NCBI RefSeq assembly: GCF_000143085.1
Contig: NC_014315.1
Coordinates: 2,820,001-2,884,000 of the forward strand
Reading direction: 5' to 3'
Length of the DNA stretch: 64,000 nt
DNA from: Nitrosococcus watsonii C-113
Lineage (GTDB): Bacteria; Pseudomonadota; Gammaproteobacteria; Nitrosococcales; Nitrosococcaceae
The notes below the pieces were generated by a model. That model was not told the DNA's origin. It did no database searches and was given only the letters and a program-made list of their open reading frames with translations. Within the stretch, counting starts at the first letter, position 1. The number at the start of each line of letters is the position of its first letter. The position numbers and the translations under genes are program-made. Shown here one piece after another: positions 50,471-57,233 of the stretch.

Positions 50471-52666
50471 ATGAGATATCGAGCATTTCACGCTGCTACT
50501 GCTCCCTCACCGCTGGCGCGTCTATTATTAGCGTCATGTCTGTGCGCGTGGAACCTTTGGGCGCAAGCTATCGAGTGGCCCCAGGAAATCACGACGAGCG
50601 AGGGCATCATCACCGTTTATCAGCCGCAACCGGAAAGCCTGAATGGCAATGTGCTGAAAGGCAGGGCCGCTATGTCCCTGAAACTCAAGGGCCACGATGA
50701 GCCCATCTTCGGCGCATTCTGGTTCGATGCCAAGATTGCTACCAACCGGGATACGGGAATCGCGATCATTCACGATGTCAAGGTCACGAAGGTCCGTTGG
50801 CCAGAATCTAAGGATGCGGGCGAACAACGCTTCACGGCTGTGGTGGAAGCCGCGGTGCCTGAAAATGGTTTCAAAATCTCGCTGGAACGGCTGAGCGCGA
50901 GCCTCAAGGCTGCTAATGTCGAAAGAAAAAGCCTTGAAAATCTAAACAACGAGCCGCCCAAAATTTTATTTCGCCAGAAACTGGCGGTATTGCTTCTCTA
51001 CGATGGTGAGCCTAGGTTTTCGGCTATTGAAGGCAGCGACTATGAGCGCGCCCTGAATACGCCTTTCCTGGTTGCAGGTAAGCAACATAGCCAAGATTAT
51101 TATCTATCGAACGGTACCTTCTGGTACCAGGCCCGGGACCCAATGGGCCCATGGACGCCAACCAATTCGCCACCTCCAGATCTGGTGGGCATGCTGCCGA
51201 AACAAAGTGATGATGAGCCACAAACGAATTCACCACCGGCCATCGTTACGGCATCGCAACCGACTGAACTCATTGTCACCCAGGGTCAACCCGACTGGCA
51301 GTCCTTGCCCGGTGGCCAATTGCTTTACGTGCAAAACACCGAGACGCCATGGCTACGGGAACTCTCAACCAACAATATGTACGTGCTGCTATCGGGGCGC
51401 TGGTATCGCTCAAAAGTCCAAAATGGACCCTGGACCTTCGTCCGCGCAGATGAATTACCGGACAGTTTCAAAAACATACCACCAGCGTCCGACATCGGGG
51501 GTCTGCGTACCTCGGTTGCGGGTACCGAGGAAGCCGAGGAGGCGGTGCTGGATGCGCAGATTCCCCAAACGGCGGCAATTAAACGAGAAGAGGCCAAGCT
51601 TACCGTAAAGTACGACGGTTCTCCCAAGTTCGAAAAGATTCCAGGCACTGGCGTAGCGTATGCGGTTAACACAGGGGCGCAGGTTTTGCTGATTAATAAT
51701 CGCTACTATGCGGTCGATAACGGCGTTTGGTTCACAGCCTCGTCGGCTAATGGGCCATGGGTGGTTGCGGTTTCAATTCCGTCCGAGGAAATTCAAAAGA
51801 TCCCGCCAAGCTCACCCGTCTATAATACGACCTACGTGCATATTTATGAGGCGACGCCCGAAGTCGTCTATGTGGGCTATACACCCGGCTATCTGTGGTC
51901 GTTCCCCTACTACGGCGTGCCAGTGTATGGTACGGGCTGGCTTTACCCGCCCTACTACGGCCGTTGGTATTACCCGCGGCCATTCACCTGGGGCTTCAAC
52001 GTTGGCTATAACCCTTGGACCGGCTGGAACTTCGGCCTAAGCTGGTCGAACGGCTTCTTTAGTTTCGGCATGCACTGGGGCGGTGGCTACGGCGGCTTCT
52101 ACCGGCCCTGGGGTTGTTGCGGCGGCTGGTACGGCGGCGGCTATCGTCGACCCGTGCTCATCAATACCGGCAATATAAATATCGGTAACAACATCAACAT
52201 TGGCAACCGCGCAACGATCAAAAATCGTATCGACCGCCACGCCAACTTCAATCTCCACCATTCTCGGACCAATCTCTATCATCGGCTGGAAAATCGTACC
52301 CGCAATGCCGACCGAGCCACGATCCTAGGCAATCGGAAACAGGCGCGGCCGGCCGTCAACCGAGCAAATAATGTCTTCGCCAGCCGCGACGGCAATGTGG
52401 CCAGGCGTGTCAACGGCGCGTGGGAAAAAAGGGAGAATGGTCAATGGCAGCGCGACCATCTAACATCCGCAACGCGGCAGCGTGCGCTACCGGCCATAAG
52501 AGAGCAAGCGACACCCGAGATGCGGCAACGGCTACAGTCAACAATTCAATCCCAAAACTTCAATCGTTTAAACTTGAATCTCGCCCACCAGGCGAGGCAG
52601 CGTGGCGCGAGGCGGGAAGCAGCGCGCCCACTCAACCTGCGAAGATCATTGGGTCGTTGGCGATGA
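50471..52666 (+). CDS. Large secreted protein with Gly/Tyr-rich and basic Asn-rich C terminus
   Basis: A 731-residue exported protein of a type often labelled carbohydrate-binding family V/XII in databases. A signal peptide (LLLASCLCAWNLWAQA) precedes two similar beta modules with LSNGTFWYQARDPMGPWTPT, LLSGRWYRSKVQNGPWTFVR and VDNGVWFTASSANGPWVVAV: three Trp-containing xGxWYxxxxxxGPW repeats. A Gly/Tyr/Trp-rich stretch follows (GGGYGGFYRPWGCCGGWYGG) and then a basic Asn-rich tail. Likely periplasmic or surface-associated. No catalytic site seen. AAAGG precedes the ATG. Confidence 0.75.
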   Translation: MRYRAFHAATAPSPLARLLLASCLCAWNLWAQAIEWPQEITTSEGIITVYQPQPESLNGNVLKGRAAMSLKLKGHDEPIFGAFWFDAKIATNRDTGIAIIHDVKVTKVRWPESKDAGEQRFTAVVEAAVPENGFKISLERLSASLKAANVERKSLENLNNEPPKILFRQKLAVLLLYDGEPRFSAIEGSDYERALNTPFLVAGKQHSQDYYLSNGTFWYQARDPMGPWTPTNSPPPDLVGMLPKQSDDEPQTNSPPAIVTASQPTELIVTQGQPDWQSLPGGQLLYVQNTETPWLRELSTNNMYVLLSGRWYRSKVQNGPWTFVRADELPDSFKNIPPASDIGGLRTSVAGTEEAEEAVLDAQIPQTAAIKREEAKLTVKYDGSPKFEKIPGTGVAYAVNTGAQVLLINNRYYAVDNGVWFTASSANGPWVVAVSIPSEEIQKIPPSSPVYNTTYVHIYEATPEVVYVGYTPGYLWSFPYYGVPVYGTGWLYPPYYGRWYYPRPFTWGFNVGYNPWTGWNFGLSWSNGFFSFGMHWGGGYGGFYRPWGCCGGWYGGGYRRPVLINTGNINIGNNINIGNRATIKNRIDRHANFNLHHSRTNLYHRLENRTRNADRATILGNRKQARPAVNRANNVFASRDGNVARRVNGAWEKRENGQWQRDHLTSATRQRALPAIREQATPEMRQRLQSTIQSQNFNRLNLNLAHQARQRGARREAARPLNLRRSLGRWR

Positions 52667-52795
52667 GCAATTATGCCCCCTGCGGAAAATAAGATGGCCG
52701 TGAAAAGGATGGCGTTATTCAAGGTTATATTCTTAATTGTAAGAATTGAAACTAACCATTTTTCTTTGGAATAAATCACACCTTTTGCGGCGCGG

Positions 52796-52807
52796 AACTC
52801 CCCGATT
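52796..52807. repeat. Solitary end of the palindromic element
   Basis: AACTCCCCGATT, preceded by CGGCGCGG, matches the right terminal repeat of the 138-base element. It sits at the junction where the toxin fragment below begins, the left edge of the second cassette block. Confidence 0.4.
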
Positions 52808-52831
52808 TCAGCCTGGGGAGGAAGGGCTGCT

Positions 52832-52942
52832 GATGCGTTGATAATCCTTGAAGGATTTGAAAAGAAAATAAATAAGACACCAAAGAAAATAATAGATATC
52901 TGTAAAGGTCGAATTAAGGAATATGAAAATGAAATTGAGTAA
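52832..52942 (+). pseudogene. C-terminal fragment of a Gp49-like (HigB/DUF891) toxin
   Basis: A plus-strand frame encodes LIILEGFEKKINKTPKKIID and runs to a TAA overlapping the start of the next gene. This is the end of a phage Gp49-like RelE-superfamily toxin (xLLHGFxKKxxKTPxxEIxxA). The N-terminal two thirds are missing: the sequence left of about 52830 is unrelated. The antitoxin downstream is intact, so the pair is disarmed. Confidence 0.7.
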
Positions 52943-53264
52943 ACAAAAGAAACTTGAAAAAGCTGGTTGGAAAGTCGGAACTGTTAATGAGTTTTTAGGC
53001 AATCCTCAAGAAGAGTCTGATTATATAGAAATGAAATTGGCTCTCAGTCGGACCTTGAAGAAAAGAAGAATAAAGAAAAGGTTAAGCCAAGTAGCTTTGG
53101 CGAAAAAAATTTCTTCGAGTCAATCTAGGGTTGCAAAAATGGAGTCGGGTGATCCATCTGTATCAATAGATCTGCTAATGAAGTCCTTGCTAGCCCTAGG
53201 TGCATCTAAAAACGAACTGGCTAAGGTGCTGACCAGTAAATATAGTCGGGAAACTGACGGGTAA
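52923..53264 (+). CDS. XRE-family antitoxin (partner of the Gp49-like toxin fragment)
   Basis: A 113-residue helix-turn-helix protein: SDYIEMKLALSRTLKKRRIK then RLSQVALAKKISSSQSRVAK and SVSIDLLMKSLLALGASKNE. N-terminal basic segment. Its start overlaps the end of the toxin fragment, the usual toxin-first order. Its 3' end runs into the palindromic repeat at 53245 (last residues YSRETDG come from it). With the toxin lost it is an orphan antitoxin. Confidence 0.82.
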   Translation: MKMKLSKQKKLEKAGWKVGTVNEFLGNPQEESDYIEMKLALSRTLKKRRIKKRLSQVALAKKISSSQSRVAKMESGDPSVSIDLLMKSLLALGASKNELAKVLTSKYSRETDG

Positions 53265-53323
53265 GTTCTCCCGCATACATAGGCGCACGGCATCTGATGA
53301 TGCAGGAGGCTTTGCCAGTCAAA
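53245..53323. repeat. Palindromic repeat element, hairpin part
   Basis: GTCGGGAAACTGACGGGTAA, hairpin TCCCGCATACATAGG...GATGATGCAGGAGG, ending TTTGCCAGTCAAAC. No right terminal repeat. It abuts the attC-like site at 53318. Confidence 0.7.
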
Positions 53324-53392
53324 CGCCTAGCATCACTGGCAAAATTGAGAGCGTGGCGAGCAATTTTGTCCGAGTGCACGCCATTGTTATGC
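53318..53392 (-). repeat. attC-like site
   Basis: On the minus strand GCATAAC (53392-53386), arm AATGGCGTGCACTCGG, inner arms ACAAAATTGCTC and CTCTCAATTTTGCC, far core GTTTGAC (53324-53318). Confidence 0.7.
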
Positions 53393-53457
53393 CAATTCTC
53401 TGATGAACCTAAATCGCAAAAGGGTCATCTGTAGCGCCAGAAGAGTTACTAGGGTTA

Positions 53458-53655
53458 TCAATAGGTCATCATGATCGATGACAAGCCGTTGAAAATAACA
53501 ATACGAAATCTACCTGTAGATTTTTCATCCAGGGCAGAAGCAATCTTAAGGGAAGAAGAAACGGAGTGAGTTGAGGGAAACCAAAGACACCAAGCCGTGG
53601 CGACCGCCACCAGCACCACACCCACAAGCATGAAAATTATGCCGAATGTGTCCAT
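53458..53655 (-). CDS. Possible small membrane protein
   Basis: A 65-residue frame whose N-terminal half is one strong hydrophobic helix (FGIIFMLVGVVLVAVATAWC) followed by a polar tail. Its start overlaps the end of the antitoxin gene upstream by 19 bases. The region encoding the tail (53465-53585) is repeated, in decayed form, at 57119-57230 beside the second leader-like repeat. No family recognised; may be the first gene after the antitoxin in one cassette. Confidence 0.35.
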   Translation of the reverse strand: MDTFGIIFMLVGVVLVAVATAWCLWFPSTHSVSSSLKIASALDEKSTGRFRIVIFNGLSSIMMTY

Positions 53656-53972
53656 GGTTTTTCGCCAGGCTCAGCGAAATTTTGAATGCGGACCTCCCCA
53701 TCAGGAAATCGCGCGATAATGTCGAGCTCGCCTCCCATGGCTCGAATATGGTTTCGCAAAGTTGACAGGTACATGTCTGTACGCTTTTCCATTTTCGCGA
53801 TAGCTGGTTGTTGAACCTGCAACACTTCCGCAAGAGTCTGCTGCGAAAGTCCACGCGCCAGACGAAGCTCCTGCAGCGGCATTTCTTGCAGCATCGCTTG
53901 GGCCTTAGCTTGTGCTTTAGCTTGAGCATCGGCGGTCATGCTTGCCCGGAGTTTTGAAAATTTCTTAGCCAT
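53637..53972 (-). CDS. XRE-family antitoxin
   Basis: A 111-residue helix-turn-helix antitoxin. An N-terminal Ala/Gln-rich helix (ADAQAKAQAKAQAMLQEM) precedes LQELRLARGLSQQTLAEVLQ and VQQPAIAKMEKRTDMYLSTL; the C-terminal part GGELDIIARFPDGEVRIQNF is typical of HigA2/RelB-type partners of RelE-like toxins. Its toxin gene directly upstream is deleted in the middle, so it is an orphan. ATG at 53972 is preferred over the TTG three bases earlier. Confidence 0.85.
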   Translation of the reverse strand: MAKKFSKLRASMTADAQAKAQAKAQAMLQEMPLQELRLARGLSQQTLAEVLQVQQPAIAKMEKRTDMYLSTLRNHIRAMGGELDIIARFPDGEVRIQNFAEPGEKPWTHSA

Positions 53973-54199
53973 CAATTAAATCCTCTCGCCTCAGTTCATT
54001 TAAATGCTCGTCATAGAGCCTATCCGCAACGGGCACATTCTTGTTATACCATTGCTCATCGCCAGTTTTGTCATCGCCCAAGAGCAAAATTGTCGCTCTT
54101 CTTGGATCAAAGGCACACAACAGCAGAAATCTGCTCCTCTTCTGTGAGACCTAACCACCACTCTTCAAATTCATCCGTGTATTCGACTTCCCAGCTCAT
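53965..54199 (-). pseudogene. RelE-like toxin gene with an internal deletion
   Basis: From ATG 54199 the frame gives MSWEVEYTDEFEEWWLGLTE, a normal HigB2/RelE-like beginning, and stops after 30 residues. The next frame continues with LCAFDPRRATILLLGDDKTG, then WYNKNVPVADRLYDEHLNEL, the normal end, and overlaps the antitoxin start. About 50 residues between them are absent and the join is out of frame, so the toxin is dead. Confidence 0.78.
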
Positions 54200-54353
54200 G
54201 AAGCTATCATTCCATATTAGGAATATTCCGCCAAGGGAATGACACCAAAGCGCTTCACGACTCGATGAGTTGCTTCTAGGCGGTTAATCGGGTCGAAATT
54301 GAATCTATAGTCGTTATTGCGGACTGTAATTAATTGATTTTTCATACCTGAAA

Positions 54354-54399
54354 CGTTTTGTTACAATTTACCTCATTTGTGGCGTTTTGCTACAATTAA
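54354..54399 (+). promoter_or_regulatory. Direct repeats upstream of the ParD-like/RelE pair
   Basis: CGTTTTGTTACAATTTA (54354-54370) and CGTTTTGCTACAATTAA (54383-54399) are 29 bases apart, just before the antitoxin ribosome site AGGAGG. Likely operator half-sites or tandem promoters. Confidence 0.55.
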
Positions 54400-54423
54400 G
54401 AAAATTCTTAGGAGGACATCAAA

Positions 54424-54645
54424 ATGGCTACTAATAGCATACGTTTAGATCAGCATCTTATTGAAAGAGCGACCATTATAGCCAAAGCGCTTAATCGCAC
54501 GCCTCCCAAACAAATTGAGCATTGGGCAAAAATCGGTGAAATGATGGAAGATAATCCCGATTTGCCCTATGAGTTTGTCAAGCAGGCTATTATTGCAAAA
54601 GCAGAACGAGAAGCCGGGAAACTAGATGCCTACGATTTTGGCTAA
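54424..54645 (+). CDS. ParD-like antitoxin
   Basis: A 73-residue antitoxin of the ParD-like family (PF11903-type): SIRLDQHLIERATIIAKALN, then RTPPKQIEHWAKIGEMMEDN and a C-terminal toxin-binding tail DLPYEFVKQAIIAKAEREAG. AGGAGG lies nine bases before the ATG. It overlaps the toxin gene by 20 bases. One of the few plus-strand pairs in this block, with its own operator repeats. Confidence 0.85.
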   Translation: MATNSIRLDQHLIERATIIAKALNRTPPKQIEHWAKIGEMMEDNPDLPYEFVKQAIIAKAEREAGKLDAYDFG

Positions 54646-54925
54646 AGCCACCCGTGTCTTACAGTCCCCAACGTTTAAGAAAGCAGTAAAAAAGCTTAAA
54701 GCCAACCAGAAAAAAGATCTCGACACAGCCGTCAAGGATTTGATGGCCAATCCCGCGCTTGGGGAACAGAAAAAGGGAGATCTCTCATTCTTACGTGTAT
54801 ACAAATTTAAAATGAACAAGCAACTGATTTTGCTTGGATACAGCTTTGATGATGGCGCCCTCGTTCTCGAATTGCTGGCCCTAGGCTCGCACGAAAACTT
54901 TTATCGCGATATCAAGCAGCGCTAG
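54626..54925 (+). CDS. RelE/ParE family toxin
   Basis: A 99-residue toxin: SPTFKKAVKKLKANQKKDLD, then IMANP-like VKDLMANPALGEQKKGDLSF and the core LRVYKFKMNKQLILLGYSFD followed by VLELLALGSHENFYRDIK. The family GSHENFYRDLK ending is diagnostic. Translation is probably coupled to the antitoxin (20-base overlap). Intact. Confidence 0.88.
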   Translation: MPTILAKATRVLQSPTFKKAVKKLKANQKKDLDTAVKDLMANPALGEQKKGDLSFLRVYKFKMNKQLILLGYSFDDGALVLELLALGSHENFYRDIKQR

Positions 54926-54933
54926 TAAGTTGT

Positions 54934-55014
54934 CATCGGGGAGTTAACAGGCGGGCTCTCCCGCATACATAGGCGCACGGCATCTGGTGATGCAGGAGGT
55001 TCTGCCAATCGAAC
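54934..55014. repeat. Palindromic repeat element, hairpin part
   Basis: ATCGGGGAGTTAACAGGCGG, hairpin TCCCGCATACATAGG...GGTGATGCAGGAGG, ending TTCTGCCAATCGAAC. Right terminal repeat absent; continues into an attC-like site. Confidence 0.75.
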
Positions 55015-55066
55015 GCCTCGCATCATCGGCCCGGCTTTGCCGCGTCCGTCTGCATACGATTATCAG
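55008..55066 (-). repeat. Degenerate attC-like site
   Basis: On the minus strand CTGATAATC (decayed core), then GTATGCAGACGGACGCGGC and far core GTTCGAT. The arms resemble those of 37406-37466. It touches the stop codon of the 55063-55344 gene. Confidence 0.5.
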
Positions 55067-55344
55067 AGGGCATTTGTGTTACCTTTAAATAAGAACGTTG
55101 TTAGCTTGTACGAAACCACACCAACAACTGCGCCAACTGTGCCCCCAAAAAGTTGTGCAATAAGCCACATTGATGCTCCACCTCCTTCATATGCAGTGAA
55201 GTATTCTGTGTAAAGAAGCGCTGCCAATAAGGCAAACCACGGCACAGCACCCGCAACATAAATCGCCCAATTCTTTTTCAGCAAAGTGGCAGTTAAAAAA
55301 CCAGTCAACGTTGAACCGCCAATTAAAATTAACCAAACATTCAT
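55063..55344 (-). CDS. Small membrane protein, cassette gene
   Basis: A 93-residue protein with three hydrophobic segments: VWLILIGGSTLTGFLTATLL, YVAGAVPWFALLAALLYTEY, and LIAQLFGGTVGAVVGVVSYK. Short loops, Gly-rich last helix and a basic end. No family recognised. The start is 31 bases downstream of the full palindromic element 55376-55514, and the stop adjoins a decayed attC. A complete one-gene cassette. Confidence 0.6.
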   Translation of the reverse strand: MNVWLILIGGSTLTGFLTATLLKKNWAIYVAGAVPWFALLAALLYTEYFTAYEGGGASMWLIAQLFGGTVGAVVGVVSYKLTTFLFKGNTNAL

Positions 55345-55375
55345 AGTGATTTCTTTATTTTATCTCCCGCCCTCT

Positions 55376-55514
55376 AATCGGGGAACTGACAGGCGGGTTC
55401 TCCTGCATACATAGATGCACGGCGTCTGATGATGCAGGGGGATCTGCCAGTCGAACGGTTATTCGCGACGCGGAGCGGCGCAGGCAACCGTTTGAGGTAG
55501 TCAACTCCCCGATT
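55376..55514. repeat. Palindromic repeat element, full copy
   Basis: AATCGGGGAACTGAC (55376) and GTCAACTCCCCGATT (55500-55514) bound a 139-base copy. The left repeat differs by one or two bases from the other full copies; the hairpin has the TCCTGCATACATAGATGCAC variant. Confidence 0.85.
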
Positions 55515-55529
55515 CACGCCGCACAGCGG

Positions 55530-55604
55530 CGCGAACGACCAGCATAACGGGACGGCTTTGGAAGGTAGCGGAAAAGTCATTCTCTGTTGGTGCCAATGTT
55601 AGAA
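55530..55604 (-). repeat. attC-like site (imperfect)
   Basis: CGCGAAC (55530) and GTTAGAA (55598) enclose arms ACGGGACGGCTTTGG / TCATTCTCTGTTGGTGCC that pair poorly. Position, directly after the palindromic element and before the next gene's 3' end, is the reason for the call. Confidence 0.4.
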
Positions 55605-55636
55605 GGTAAGCACACCATATGGTTGGATTAGCCAGC

Positions 55637-56041
55637 TTAAAACCGGGAATCATTCTCACATGGAACGCCATCGTGATCTCCATCCATTTTAGTATTTGGA
55701 CAATTTCTAGCAAAAAATTCTGCCTCAGCTCTTGACTTCATCTGACTGCAGTATTGCCGTCCATCGCATCTAAACCCGGAAGCTTTATGGTCATCTCTTT
55801 TAAGAATAGAAAATTTTTGAACTGTCAATGAGCCCTCAATCGGCTCTACTTTCTCACATACAGTGCCTTGTGGAATGTCGCCATATAAAACTCGGCCATC
55901 TTTCGTAATGCACTTTACTTGCTCATTAGATCCGAATCCGTTTGCAAATTCCCTTATAACTGTCAATTCACCTTGCCTATAGAGAAAGCTACCGTACCAT
56001 CCGGCAATTATAATCATTGCAGTTACAATTATTTTATTCAT
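55637..56041 (-). CDS. Excalibur calcium-binding domain protein, cassette gene
   Basis: A 134-residue exported protein. An N-terminal anchor (IIVTAMIIIAGWYGSFLY) is followed by a middle domain and a C-terminal excalibur domain: CDGRQYCSQMKSRAEAEFFA, then CPNTKMDGDHDGVPCE with the Dx-DxDGxxC calcium loop and four Cys. Such domains occur in surface or periplasmic proteins with nucleases; no nuclease domain is seen here. ATG at 56041. Confidence 0.82.
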   Translation of the reverse strand: MNKIIVTAMIIIAGWYGSFLYRQGELTVIREFANGFGSNEQVKCITKDGRVLYGDIPQGTVCEKVEPIEGSLTVQKFSILKRDDHKASGFRCDGRQYCSQMKSRAEAEFFARNCPNTKMDGDHDGVPCENDSRF

Positions 56042-56153
56042 CGCAAACGCATATTCTCCTTTTCCGGCTAAATTCTAACGGGTTGAAGTTGAGCGGCAGC
56101 CCGCGTAGCGGTTTGACGGTCGGTTTGATTCACTTGTTCACGACGCGTAGCGG

Positions 56154-56218
56154 CGCGAACGCCGACCTTCACCGGGCGCGACCGAAAGGAGCGCTCCGCG
56201 TGCAAGGCATTGTTAGGC
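56154..56218 (-). repeat. attC-like site whose core supplies a stop codon
   Basis: On the minus strand GCCTAAC (56218-56212), arms AATGCCTTGCACGCGGAGCG and GGTGAAGGTCGGC, far core GTTCGCG (56160-56154). The TAA of GCCTAAC is the stop of the 56213-56851 gene. Confidence 0.78.
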
Positions 56219-56851
56219 AACTGTTGAACTCTCAAATTCTTTACAAAGCATAATTATGCCGGGGTAAACGCCTTGATAACGACGTACAGTGGTGGATAGG
56301 CGATCCGAAAAACACCATGCCATGGCATCATAAAACGGGTTTTTCTGGCAATCTCCAAGTATTTCAAGCAGCCCAGCTTTGATGTTTTCCAAATCTAAGT
56401 TTGATTGAAAAAAGGGGCATGCAAAAATAACCCCGACTTTTTCAATGTTCTGATACCTTTTCTTCGTGGCAATAGGTGGATTCTCTACAGCCGAAACTTG
56501 TTCCAATGCTTCATCCAGGCTTGATTTTGCAGAACGAATAAGTGATCGACTATCTCCTTGTATCCACTTACATTCCACAAGAATCGATTTATCTCGACTT
56601 GGATCAAAAAAACAAATATCAAGGTAACCGCCTTTTTTACCACGACTGACATATGCTTCAAGCAGAACGCCGTATCCACATTTCGCAGCAGCAATGCCAA
56701 GCATTCCTGAATTTGTCCGTTCCAGTTGCTCATGTACAGCATCTTCATAGTCCATTATTTCACTGAAACGAGTTAATTCAGCAATCCACTGTAAACAGAT
56801 TACTCGCCAGTCTGACAGTAAGCTCGCTGGCGCTATAAGTAAACCTTCCAT
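56213..56851 (-). CDS. Hypothetical PD-(D/E)XK nuclease-like cassette protein
   Basis: A 212-residue soluble protein. The stretch GKKGGYLDICFFDPSRDKSI followed by LVECKWIQG has the D-x(11-15)-ExK pattern of PD-(D/E)XK nucleases, with a preceding helix containing GYGVLLEAYVSRG as in Holliday-type and restriction-like folds. No other known domain. Nuclease function is inference. The ATG at 56851 gives a compact protein; an in-frame ATG at 56899 lies at the edge of the leader-like repeat. It is the first cassette next to that repeat, and its stop is in the attC core. Confidence 0.6.
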   Translation of the reverse strand: MEGLLIAPASLLSDWRVICLQWIAELTRFSEIMDYEDAVHEQLERTNSGMLGIAAAKCGYGVLLEAYVSRGKKGGYLDICFFDPSRDKSILVECKWIQGDSRSLIRSAKSSLDEALEQVSAVENPPIATKKRYQNIEKVGVIFACPFFQSNLDLENIKAGLLEILGDCQKNPFYDAMAWCFSDRLSTTVRRYQGVYPGIIMLCKEFESSTVA

Positions 56852-56889
56852 CTCCAAGCCTTCAACAATCTTGTTGCCTAACAATTTAT

Positions 56890-57110
56890 TCCCAGGCAAA
56901 TACGCCCTGATAAGCAGAAATTACAGGTTAATTCAGGCGTTTTTGCCATGATAATGCCTATTCAGGTCAGTTTGCTTCGATAACCCGATATCAGCTTAAG
57001 ATTCAAGCAAATTTGCCTGCATATCGAATTGGAAATCATCCGCTAGGATATCCTTCGTCTCCTTGCCAGCAAACTTTAACCGTCGGGCAGGGAACCTATC
57101 GCGGCGGTTT
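56890..57110. repeat. Leader-like repeat, copy 2, with GCC(N)TGATAA motifs
   Basis: GCCCTGATAA (56908), GCCATGATAA (56943) and GCTTCGATAA, then TTTGCCTGCATATCG and CCAGCAAACTTTAA, alignable with 47131-47310. The continuation 57119-57230 is repeated in decayed form at 53465-53585. No intact gene in 56900-57233. Confidence 0.6.
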
Positions 57111-57233
57111 GTCGGTCATCATGCCCCATGACGACCCGTTAAAAATAACAACACGGAAGCTATCCGGATTTTTCAGGGTAGAAGCAATCTTTAAGAGAAG
57201 AAGAACTGGCTTGGGTTGAGGGAAACCGGGAAG

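Noticed and set aside
53546-53929. A 127-residue minus-strand frame overlapping the XRE antitoxin
   Set aside because: The antitoxin frame carries the helix-turn-helix sequence; this one is its Arg/Cys-rich shadow.
38064-55514. CRISPR array from the repeated hairpins
   Set aside because: Copies are 80-139 bases, hundreds to thousands of bases apart with genes between, and no cas genes are present.
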